The notes under the pieces were generated by a model. It made no database searches. It was not told where the DNA came from and worked only from the letters and a program-made list of their open reading frames with translations. Position numbers and translations under genes: made by a program. 6,908 bases of DNA, taken from Gammaproteobacteria bacterium (GTDB lineage Bacteria; Pseudomonadota; Gammaproteobacteria; HK1). Positions 1 to 5,454 of the stretch are shown piece after piece; the stretch's first letter is position 1, and each line of letters begins with the position of its first letter. The stretch lies in contig JAGRHX010000110.1 in the NCBI GenBank assembly GCA_020444775.1, positions 1 to 6,908 on the forward strand. Reading direction: 5' to 3'.

Positions 1-620
1 GCCGAGTCAAGACGCACATGTGGCCAGGACTCGTACTCAGCCTGGGTCAATCCACGCTCGATCGCTGGATGACCGCGACGCACCACGCACACCCAGGTAT
101 CGGTCAGTAGCGGCTCGATACGCAGCCGACCTTCACGCTCGGTGACGCGTGGTCCGACGGCCAGATCGATACGCCCGGCCACCAGATCGGCGGGACTCGC
201 CACCGTCCAATGACTCAGCTCGATACGCAGATGCGGCGCACTGCTTGCCAGTCTGCTCATCAAGGGCGGCAGCAGCGCGATGGCCACCGTCGGCATGACC
301 GCCATCCGCACCCGTCCGCGCGCGTCGGCTGGCGAGAAGGATCGCTGCGCGCCGATGTCGGCCAGCACCGCGACCTCTTGCAGAATGCGTGCGACCGACG
401 GCGCCAGGGCCTCGGCGCGCGAGGTGAGCTGCATGCCACGCGGGGTTCGCGAGAGCAGCGGATCGTCGAAATGGCTGCGCAGCCGGGCCAGCGCATGACT
501 GGTCGCCGACTGCGAAAGATGTAGCCGCGCCGCCGCACGCGACACGTTGCGCTCCTCGATGAGCACGTGGAGCACACGCAGCAGGTTCAGATCGATGCGG
601 TTGTTATCGAGCTTATGCAT
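1..620 (-). CDS. LysR-family transcriptional regulator (partial, C-terminus off window)
   Basis: Reads on the minus strand from ATG at 620-618 to the window edge without a stop: 206 codons plus two bases, about two thirds of a usual ~300-residue LysR protein. Residues ~8-66 form the N-terminal winged helix-turn-helix (DLNLLRVLHVL, then VSRAAARLHLSQSATSHALA, then DDPLLSRTPRGMQLT). The effector-binding domain begins near residue 102 (GRVRMAVMPTVAIALLPPLM) and shows DLAVG at ~152-156 and WVCVVRRGHP at ~176-185, a pattern I associate with the NahR/NodD-like subgroup. No convincing Shine-Dalgarno precedes the start. An in-frame ATG at 638-636 would add six residues (MICSRY), so the start is uncertain by that much. 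It is transcribed away from the mutase operon and is probably its activator, responding to a pathway acid or intermediate. The effector is not deducible. Family assignment is firm; the regulatory target is inferred from the divergent arrangement. Confidence 0.93.
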   Translation of the reverse strand, partial: MHKLDNNRIDLNLLRVLHVLIEERNVSRAAARLHLSQSATSHALARLRSHFDDPLLSRTPRGMQLTSRAEALAPSVARILQEVAVLADIGAQRSFSPADARGRVRMAVMPTVAIALLPPLMSRLASSAPHLRIELSHWTVASPADLVAGRIDLAVGPRVTEREGRLRIEPLLTDTWVCVVRRGHPAIERGLTQAEYESWPHVRLDS

Positions 621-628
621 ATATCGGC

Positions 629-641
629 TGCAAATCATGCA
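629..641. promoter_or_regulatory. Candidate LysR-type operator box (T-N11-A dyad)
   Basis: TGCA-AATCA-TGCA is a perfect 4-5-4 dyad and fits the T-N11-A pattern known for LysR-family binding sites. A second, overlapping dyad CAAAT-N5-ATTTG spans 631-645. The box lies just upstream of the regulator's own start and next to the TTGACG hexamer, where an autorepressing activator commonly binds. Such a short motif can occur by chance, so the call rests mainly on position. Confidence 0.4.
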
Positions 642-642
642 T

Positions 643-671
643 TTGACGAGTAAACAGCGCCTACCTAGCCT
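643..671 (+). promoter_or_regulatory. Possible sigma70-type promoter for the mutase operon
   Basis: TTGACG at 643-648 matches five of six bases of the -35 consensus. With a 17-nt spacer the -10 hexamer would be TAGCCT at 666-671, which matches only three of six. A good -35 with a poor -10 fits an activator-dependent promoter, and the dyad at 629-641 would sit at about -43. Placement is tentative, and the implied leader of ~160 nt is long. Confidence 0.3.
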
Positions 672-747
672 TGGCAAGAGCGCGGGCATCAGGACACGCC
701 CTTCGATCGGACAGCGACTGCGCATGCCGTCGGGTCAGCGCGTCGAG

Positions 748-767
748 GGTGGGTCAAAAGGTGGGTC
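748..767. repeat. Tandem 8-bp direct repeat GGTGGGTC
   Basis: GGTGGGTC occurs at 748-755 and again at 760-767, separated by AAAA, so the period is 12 bp. A shorter GGGTC also occurs at 732-736. The repeat lies in the leader of the mutase operon. It could be a protein-binding site, but no known site is recognised. Confidence 0.35.
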
Positions 768-824
768 GGCAAACCTGGCCGCCGGGACCTGCCACGCGCG
801 ACCGTCGGTGTCATGGCAATCGCC

Positions 825-830
825 AGAGGG
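825..830 (+). promoter_or_regulatory. Ribosome binding site of the mutase large subunit
   Basis: AGAGGG ends 7 nt before ATG at 838. This decides the start: an in-frame ATG at 547 lies inside the regulator gene, and the one at 724 would add residues unlike the family. Confidence 0.7.
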
Positions 831-837
831 CAGGGCT

Positions 838-2544
838 ATGCACAAGCGCACGAGCAAGCTGCGTGATGCGTTCGACGATTGGGATCGGAATCGTTTGCGG
901 CCGGCACTGGCGCGCGGCGCGCGGCAGGCAACCACTCCACCCGTGGCCGCATCGAGCCCATCCAACGAGCCATCCGTCGATTCGCCGCGACCGCCGCTCT
1001 ACACGCCGTGTGACGATACCGGGCGTGACTATCTGAGCGAGATCGGATTCCCCGGAGAGTATCCGTACACACGCGGCATCCATCCGTCCATGTACACCGG
1101 CCGGCTGTGGACGATGCGTCAGTACGCCGGCTTCGGCTCGGCCGCCGAGACCCACGAGCGTTTCCGCTACCTGCTCGACCAGGGTCAGGGCGGTCTGCTG
1201 GTCGCCTTCGATCTCCCCACCCAGATAGGGCTCGACTCCGATGATCCGCTGGCGCGCGGCGAGGTCGGCGTGGTCGGCGTCGCGGTCGACTCGCTGGCGG
1301 ACATGGAGACCATCTTTCGCGGCCTGCCGCTGGAGCGCGCCAGCCCCTCGCTGACGATGAACGCCGCCGCGTCGGTGGCACTCGCCATGTACCTGGTGGT
1401 CGCCGAGCAGGAAGGGCTGCGCCCGGAGCAGGTGAGCGGGACCACGCAGAATGACATCCTCAAGGAGTACATTGCGCGCGGCACCTACATCTTCCCGCCG
1501 CGGCCGTCGCTACGTCTGGGCGTGGATCTGATCGAATACTGCAGCCGTCATCTGCCGCGCTGGAACTTCATCAACATCTGCGGTTATCACATCCGCGAGG
1601 CCGGCGCGACGCGTGTGCAGGAGGTCGCGTTCGCGCTCGCCAATGCCATCACCTATATCGAGGCCTGCCTGGAGCGCGGACTTGCGATCGACGATTTCGC
1701 AAAGCGTCTCGCCTTCAACTTCACCGCCTCGACGGAGATATTCCCCGAGGCGGCCAAGTTCCGCGCCGCGCGACGTCTGTGGGCGAAGCTGCTGCGCGAG
1801 CGCTTCGGCGCGCAGGATCCGGCCTCCTGGATGTGGCGGACCGGTGCCGGTTCGGCGGCCAGCACCCTCACCGCGCAGCAACCGGAGAACAATATCGTCC
1901 GGGTCGCCCTGCAAGCCCTCGCGGGCATTCTGGGTGGTGTGCAGTCGTTCCACACCGCGGCCTTCGACGAGGCCCTGGCGCTGCCCTCGGAGCACGCCGC
2001 GCTGCTGGCTTTGCGTACTCAGCAGGTGCTTGCCTACGAGAGCGGTGTCGGTGAGGTGATCGATCCGCTCGGCGGCTCACACTACGTCGAAGCGCTCACC
2101 GACGAGATCGAGACCGAGGTGCGTCTTGCGATCGAACGCATCGAGGCCGAGGGCGGCATGCTGCGCGCCATCGAGGCGGGCCGCGTGCAGGCCGAGATCG
2201 CGGCATCGGCCTATCAGCAGCAATGCCAGATCGAGCGCGGTGAGCAGGTCGTGGTCGGCCTGAATCGATTCGAGGATGCCGCTACCCAGGACATCGAGCT
2301 ACATCGACCGTCCGCCGCGGTGGTCGAGACGCAGATCCGTCAGCTGAAGCGGCTGCGCGCCGAGCGCGACAACACGCGCGTCGAGGCGACACTGGACACC
2401 CTGCGCGACGAGGCGCGCGGCGAGACCAACCTGATGTACCCGATGCTCGACGCGGTCAAGGCCTACGCCACCATCGGTGAGATCTGCGCGACGCTGACCG
2501 AGGTCTTCGGCGAGCATCGCGCGCAAGCGGGAGCACTGGCATGA
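838..2544 (+). CDS. Adenosylcobalamin-dependent acyl-CoA mutase, large (catalytic) subunit, methylmalonyl-CoA mutase family
   Basis: 568 residues, the usual size of a stand-alone catalytic subunit (~560) whose B12 domain is a separate protein. Residues ~1-55 are a charged then Pro/Ser/Ala-rich tail; the TIM-barrel domain follows. Recognisable motifs: YPYTRG (75-80), [12 protein letters not shown] (89-100), [10 protein letters not shown] (122-131), [20 protein letters not shown] (202-221), GYHIREAG (249-256) and [14 protein letters not shown] (401-414). By eye, Y96, Q204, R214 and H251 correspond to Tyr89, Gln197, Arg207 and His244 of the Propionibacterium enzyme. Tyr89 plus Arg207 indicates a CoA ester carrying a free carboxylate. 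Isobutyryl-CoA mutase has Phe and Gln there, 2-hydroxyisobutyryl-CoA mutase Ile and Gln. Unusually, a core segment normally like RFHTQTAGSTLT reads [12 protein letters not shown] (334-345), and SLHTNSFDEAL reads [11 protein letters not shown] (370-380). It overlaps the small-subunit gene by 4 nt (ATGA). Fold and B12 dependence are confident; strict methylmalonyl-CoA specificity is doubtful. Confidence 0.93.
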   Translation: MHKRTSKLRDAFDDWDRNRLRPALARGARQATTPPVAASSPSNEPSVDSPRPPLYTPCDDTGRDYLSEIGFPGEYPYTRGIHPSMYTGRLWTMRQYAGFGSAAETHERFRYLLDQGQGGLLVAFDLPTQIGLDSDDPLARGEVGVVGVAVDSLADMETIFRGLPLERASPSLTMNAAASVALAMYLVVAEQEGLRPEQVSGTTQNDILKEYIARGTYIFPPRPSLRLGVDLIEYCSRHLPRWNFINICGYHIREAGATRVQEVAFALANAITYIEACLERGLAIDDFAKRLAFNFTASTEIFPEAAKFRAARRLWAKLLRERFGAQDPASWMWRTGAGSAASTLTAQQPENNIVRVALQALAGILGGVQSFHTAAFDEALALPSEHAALLALRTQQVLAYESGVGEVIDPLGGSHYVEALTDEIETEVRLAIERIEAEGGMLRAIEAGRVQAEIAASAYQQQCQIERGEQVVVGLNRFEDAATQDIELHRPSAAVVETQIRQLKRLRAERDNTRVEATLDTLRDEARGETNLMYPMLDAVKAYATIGEICATLTEVFGEHRAQAGALA

Positions 2545-2957
2545 GCACGCCAGCAGCGGGCATGGCCGTTCCCATCCGCGTGCTCGTCGCGAAGCCCGGG
2601 CTCGATGGGCACGACCGCGGCGCCAAGGTGCTCGCCCAGGCACTGAGAGATGCCGGCATGGAGGTCATCTACACCGGTCTTCGTGTCACACCACAGATGA
2701 TTGCGAGCGCCGCCGTGCAGGAGGACGTCGACATCATCTGCGCGAGCATCCTCTCCGGCGCACACAACAGTCTGGTCGAGGACATGGTACAGGCGCTCCA
2801 GAGCGAGGGCGCCGACGACATTCCGCTGCTGGTTGGCGGCGTCATTCCACGCGCCGACTTCGAACATCTGAAGTCCCTGGGCGTGCGCGAGATCTTCACA
2901 CCCGGGGCACGACTCGACAGCATCGTCGAATTCGTCCACACAGTGCTTGGACGGTGA
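2541..2957 (+). CDS. Acyl-CoA mutase small subunit, cobalamin-binding domain
   Basis: 138 residues, the usual size for the separate B12-binding subunit of two-component mutases. It carries the base-off/His-on cobalamin signature: DGHDRG at residues 22-27, where His24 should be the lower axial ligand of cobalt, then SIL (69-71) and GGVIP (99-103). [14 protein letters not shown] is the typical start of the Rossmann-like fold, and IFTPGARLD (118-126) is the equivalent of the FGPGT stretch in methylmalonyl-CoA mutase. A Shine-Dalgarno GGGAG lies at 2529-2533, 7 nt before the ATG, inside the end of the large-subunit gene. Both ends overlap neighbours by 4 nt (ATGA upstream, GTGA downstream), so stoichiometric coupled translation with the large subunit and the chaperone is likely. 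It should pair with the large subunit to form the holo-mutase in the cytoplasm. No key residue appears lost. Confidence 0.95.
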   Translation: MSTPAAGMAVPIRVLVAKPGLDGHDRGAKVLAQALRDAGMEVIYTGLRVTPQMIASAAVQEDVDIICASILSGAHNSLVEDMVQALQSEGADDIPLLVGGVIPRADFEHLKSLGVREIFTPGARLDSIVEFVHTVLGR

Positions 2958-3925
2958 GCACCGCGCCGCGCGCCGACGCTGGCGATCCGCGGCCTCTGCC
3001 CGAGGATTGGCGAAGGCGTCTGGTGGCCGGCGAGCGGCGCGTGCTGGCCCGTGTGTTGAGCGTTCTCGAAGAAGACTCTGCACGTGCCGGCGCGATCGAG
3101 TCGACCGTCGCCGAGCTCGCCCGGCCTTGCCCGGTGGTCGGCTTCACCGGCGCTCCCGGGGTCGGCAAATCCACCCTCATCGATGCCTATCTACGCGAGC
3201 TGCGCACCCGTGGACGCAGCGTCGGCGTGCTCGCGGTCGACCCATCCAGCGCGCGCAGCGGCGGCGCCCTGCTCGGCGATCGCGCGCGGATGCTGCGTCA
3301 CTCAGGCGATACGGGCATCTACATCCGTTCACTGGCTACACGCGGTCACCTCGGCGGCCTGGTGCGTGCGGCGCAGCGCCTGGTCGATGCCCTACGCGCC
3401 GCACGCTTTGACAGCATCGTGCTCGAAACGGTCGGCACCGGGCAGTCCGAGATCCAGCTCGCCGAGGTCGCGACCACCAGCGTAGTGGTGTGCGCACCGG
3501 GCATGGGCGATGAGCTGCAGGCGCTGAAGGCCGGGATCCTGGAGATCGCCGACATCGTGGTGGTCAACAAGGCCGACCAGCTCGATCCTGCCGCCACGCA
3601 GCGGGCATTGCGCGAGGCGCTCGGTGCTCAGGTGCCGGTGCTGGTCAGCGTCGCGATCAGCGGCGCCGGGATCGTCGAGCTCGCCGATGCCATCGATCGC
3701 CACGGCAATGATGCACACACGGATGTCGATCCACGCGAGCGGCTGCGGGCTCGTCTCGAGGCCCAGGTACTCGAGCTTGCTCGGGCCCGGTTCACCGCGC
3801 TGGACGCAGCGATGCTCGATACGCTGCTCGATGCCATCGAGCACCACCGAACCACACCACAGGCGGTGGCCGTGCGGCTGCTTGCAGGTCAAGCACCCTT
3901 GCCCGATCACGACTGTTTGTCGTGA
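2954..3925 (+). CDS. meaB: MeaB/ArgK-type G-protein chaperone of the B12-dependent mutase
   Basis: 323 residues, normal for MeaB. Members of this SIMIBI GTPase family load adenosylcobalamin onto acyl-CoA mutases and protect or reactivate them. Motifs in order: Walker [10 protein letters not shown] (66-74), [20 protein letters not shown] (93-112, including the switch region), ETVGTGQSE (158-166; most relatives, as I recall them, read ETVGVGQSE) and the guanine-specificity motif NKAD (205-208). The C-terminal ~80 residues are the helical dimerisation part. The start is a GTG whose last bases overlap the small-subunit stop (GTGA, 2954-2957); there is no real Shine-Dalgarno, so translation probably depends on ribosomes finishing the upstream gene. 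Being encoded with both mutase subunits, it is probably dedicated to this mutase. The stop codon is part of a perfect hairpin (3907-3925). Confidence 0.94.
   Translation: MSTAPRADAGDPRPLPEDWRRRLVAGERRVLARVLSVLEEDSARAGAIESTVAELARPCPVVGFTGAPGVGKSTLIDAYLRELRTRGRSVGVLAVDPSSARSGGALLGDRARMLRHSGDTGIYIRSLATRGHLGGLVRAAQRLVDALRAARFDSIVLETVGTGQSEIQLAEVATTSVVVCAPGMGDELQALKAGILEIADIVVVNKADQLDPAATQRALREALGAQVPVLVSVAISGAGIVELADAIDRHGNDAHTDVDPRERLRARLEAQVLELARARFTALDAAMLDTLLDAIEHHRTTPQAVAVRLLAGQAPLPDHDCLS
3907..3925 (+). terminator. Hairpin overlapping the meaB stop codon (attenuator or mRNA-processing structure?)
   Basis: TCACGAC, loop TGTTT, GTCGTGA: a perfect 7-bp stem with a 5-nt loop, whose right arm ends in the meaB TGA. 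No T-run follows, so it is not a classical intrinsic terminator. It marks the only switch in the operon from overlapping genes to a 31-nt gap, and may modulate read-through or mRNA stability between the mutase cassette and the downstream genes. Since most of it is coding, chance cannot be excluded. Confidence 0.35.
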
Positions 3926-3943
3926 CCGCCGCGTCGAAACCAA

Positions 3944-3949
3944 AGGGGA
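3944..3949 (+). promoter_or_regulatory. Ribosome binding site of the FAD dehydrogenase gene
   Basis: AGGGGA ends 7 nt before ATG at 3957. It fixes this start, although the reading frame is open further upstream within meaB. Confidence 0.8.
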
Positions 3950-3956
3950 ACAAGCC

Positions 3957-5444
3957 ATGAACAACTATGACGTCGTCGTGGTCGGGGCCGGCAACGCCGC
4001 CTTGTCAGCCGCCATCGCCGCGCGTGAGAACGGTGCCCGGGTGCTGGTGCTGGAGAAGGCGTCCGAGGAGGAGAAGGGTGGCAACTCGTTCTTCACCGCT
4101 GGCGGCTTTCGCTTCTGTCATACGGGTATCGACGACGTAGCGAACGACGTGCTGACCGATCTCTCGCCCGCCGAACGCGATCAGATCGTCCTGCCCGTGC
4201 ACGACCGCGACGTGTTCTACCAGGCGCTGATGAAGGTCACCCACCACCAGTCGGATGAGGAGATGGCCTGGCGGCTGATCGACGGCTCGCGCCCGGCGAT
4301 GGTCTGGCTGCGCGGGCATCGGGTCCGGTTCGTACCGATGTTCGGACGGCAATCGTTCCTGGTCGACGGCAAGCATCATTTCTATGGCGGTGTGAACATC
4401 GAGGCGGTCGGCGGCGGCGCCGGTCTGGTCGAGATGGAGCTGGCCGAGGCCGCCCGCATCGGCTGTGAGATCCGCTACTCGTGCGGCGCCACACAGCTCA
4501 TCCAGAATCAGGATCGCACTCTCGAGGCGATCGTAGTGCGCGGCCCGGATGGCTACGAGACCATCGAGACACGCGCCGTGGTGCTCGCCTGCGGTGGTTT
4601 CGAGTCCAATCCCGAGATGCGCGTTCGCTATCTGGGTCCCGGCTGGGACCTGTGCCGGGTGCGTGGCACCCGACACAACATGGGCGACGGCATTCGAATG
4701 GCGCTGGAGATCGGCGCGCGGCCCTACGGCAACTGGTCCGGCTGCCATTCGGTGGGCTGGGACATCTCCGCCCCGCCATATGGCGATCGCGCGGTGCTCG
4801 ACAACTTCCAGAAGCACTCCTATCCGTGGGGCATCATGGTCAATCTGCGTGGCGAGCGCTTCGTCGACGAGGGCGAGGACGTGCGCAACCACACCTATGT
4901 GAAGTTCGGCCGCGAGATCATGAGCCAGCCGTTCCGCACCGCCATCCAGATCTTCGATCAGAAGACCATCCCGCTGCTACGCGACGAGTACCGCATCCGT
5001 CAGGTGACCAAGCACACCGCCGACTCCATCGAGGCGCTGGCGGCGGCGCTCGAGGTAAGCCCCGAGGCGCTGTGCCAGACCGTCGATGAGTTCAACGCGG
5101 CCTGCCAGCCCGGCAAGTTCAATCCCGCGATCCTCGACGGTGTGACCACCAAGGGCCTTGCCATCGACAAGACCAACTGGGCGCTGCCGATCGACGAGCC
5201 GCCGTTCGAGGCCTACGTGACCACCACCGGGATCTCCTTCACCTTCGGCGGTTTGCGTATCAACGAGCGGGGCGAGGTGCAGGACCTGTCGGATCGCTCG
5301 ATCCCGGGGCTGTTCGCCGCCGGTGAGCTGGTGGGCGGGCTGTTCTTCGAGAACTACCCGGGCGGCTCCGGGCTGATGGCGGGCACGGTGTTCGGCAAGC
5401 TCGCCGGCGAGAGCGCGGCGGCCTTCGTCCGCGCCTCCAACTGA
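3957..5444 (+). CDS. FAD-dependent dehydrogenase, TcuA-like (tricarballylate dehydrogenase / fumarate reductase flavoprotein superfamily)
   Basis: 495 residues, cytoplasmic: no signal peptide or membrane segment. The N-terminal Rossmann FAD site is clear: DVVVVGAGNAAL (5-16), ribose-binding Glu33, GGNS (41-44). Further flavoprotein motifs are ACGGFE (211-216), RGTRHNMGDG (236-245), GERFVDEGED (299-308), TGISFTFGGLRIN (424-436), LFAAGE (452-457) and NYPGGSGLMAG (466-476). The overall pattern resembles TcuA, which oxidises tricarballylate to cis-aconitate, and the related N-terminal part of CobZ. The HTMGG and NRLGG motifs that carry catalytic His and Arg in classical fumarate reductases read FTFGG and YPGGS here, so ordinary fumarate/succinate chemistry is unlikely. 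Inferred role: desaturation of a polycarboxylate or similar acid. No TcuB-like Fe-S/membrane electron acceptor is encoded in the window. It is preceded by a 31-nt gap after meaB and followed by a 10-nt gap. Superfamily is firm; the substrate is uncertain. Confidence 0.88.
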   Translation: MNNYDVVVVGAGNAALSAAIAARENGARVLVLEKASEEEKGGNSFFTAGGFRFCHTGIDDVANDVLTDLSPAERDQIVLPVHDRDVFYQALMKVTHHQSDEEMAWRLIDGSRPAMVWLRGHRVRFVPMFGRQSFLVDGKHHFYGGVNIEAVGGGAGLVEMELAEAARIGCEIRYSCGATQLIQNQDRTLEAIVVRGPDGYETIETRAVVLACGGFESNPEMRVRYLGPGWDLCRVRGTRHNMGDGIRMALEIGARPYGNWSGCHSVGWDISAPPYGDRAVLDNFQKHSYPWGIMVNLRGERFVDEGEDVRNHTYVKFGREIMSQPFRTAIQIFDQKTIPLLRDEYRIRQVTKHTADSIEALAAALEVSPEALCQTVDEFNAACQPGKFNPAILDGVTTKGLAIDKTNWALPIDEPPFEAYVTTTGISFTFGGLRINERGEVQDLSDRSIPGLFAAGELVGGLFFENYPGGSGLMAGTVFGKLAGESAAAFVRASN

Positions 5445-5447
5445 GGG
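5443..5447 (+). promoter_or_regulatory. Ribosome binding site of the MmgE/PrpD gene
   Basis: GAGGG overlaps the stop codon of the dehydrogenase gene and ends 7 nt before ATG at 5455, supporting that start and coupled translation. Confidence 0.7.
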
Positions 5448-5454
5448 CGCACGG

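Larger units (their letters stand above)
621..837. promoter_or_regulatory. Divergent intergenic control region
   Basis: These 217 bases lie between the starts of the regulator and the mutase operon. The stretch 601-660 is AT-rich (35 of 60 bases), against clearly GC-rich flanks, which marks the likely promoter and operator zone. It contains a TGCA-N5-TGCA dyad, a TTGACG hexamer and, further down, two GGTGGGTC copies. From ~670 to 837 the plus strand stays open in the mutase reading frame, but the encoded residues look like random GC-rich sequence and match no part of the mutase family, so I treat it as leader. I see no small gene and no complete riboswitch here. Confidence 0.7.

Noticed and set aside
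771..794. B12-riboswitch-like box (GCCGGGA followed by CCTGCC) before a B12-dependent gene
   Set aside because: The stretch lacks the two central bases of the B12 box as I know it, and I could not find the rest of the cobalamin aptamer fold. An Infernal search with the cobalamin riboswitch model would decide.
547..837. Upstream extension of the mutase reading frame to an ATG at 547, or to one at 724
   Set aside because: The 547 start lies inside the divergent LysR gene and the added residues resemble nothing in the mutase family. ATG 838 has a well-placed AGAGGG and gives the normal subunit length.
836..1381. Minus-strand Arg/Pro-rich open frame of 181 codons
   Set aside because: It overlaps the conserved N-terminal part of the mutase, and its composition is that of a GC-rich antisense shadow.
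2463..3083. Minus-strand open frame of 206 codons across the small-subunit and meaB starts
   Set aside because: It is antisense to two confidently identified genes, has no ribosome site that I can see, and has no recognisable domain.
838..3925. Simple annotation as the 2-hydroxyisobutyryl-CoA or isobutyryl-CoA mutase locus
   Set aside because: The two-subunit layout with MeaB fits, but the specificity positions are Tyr/Arg, not Ile/Gln or Phe/Gln, and the neighbouring genes do not belong to those pathways.
4005..4892. Long open frame of 295 codons on the minus strand
   Set aside because: It is entirely antisense to the clearly conserved FAD dehydrogenase gene. Its product shows no recognisable family pattern, and GC-rich codon bias commonly opens such frames.
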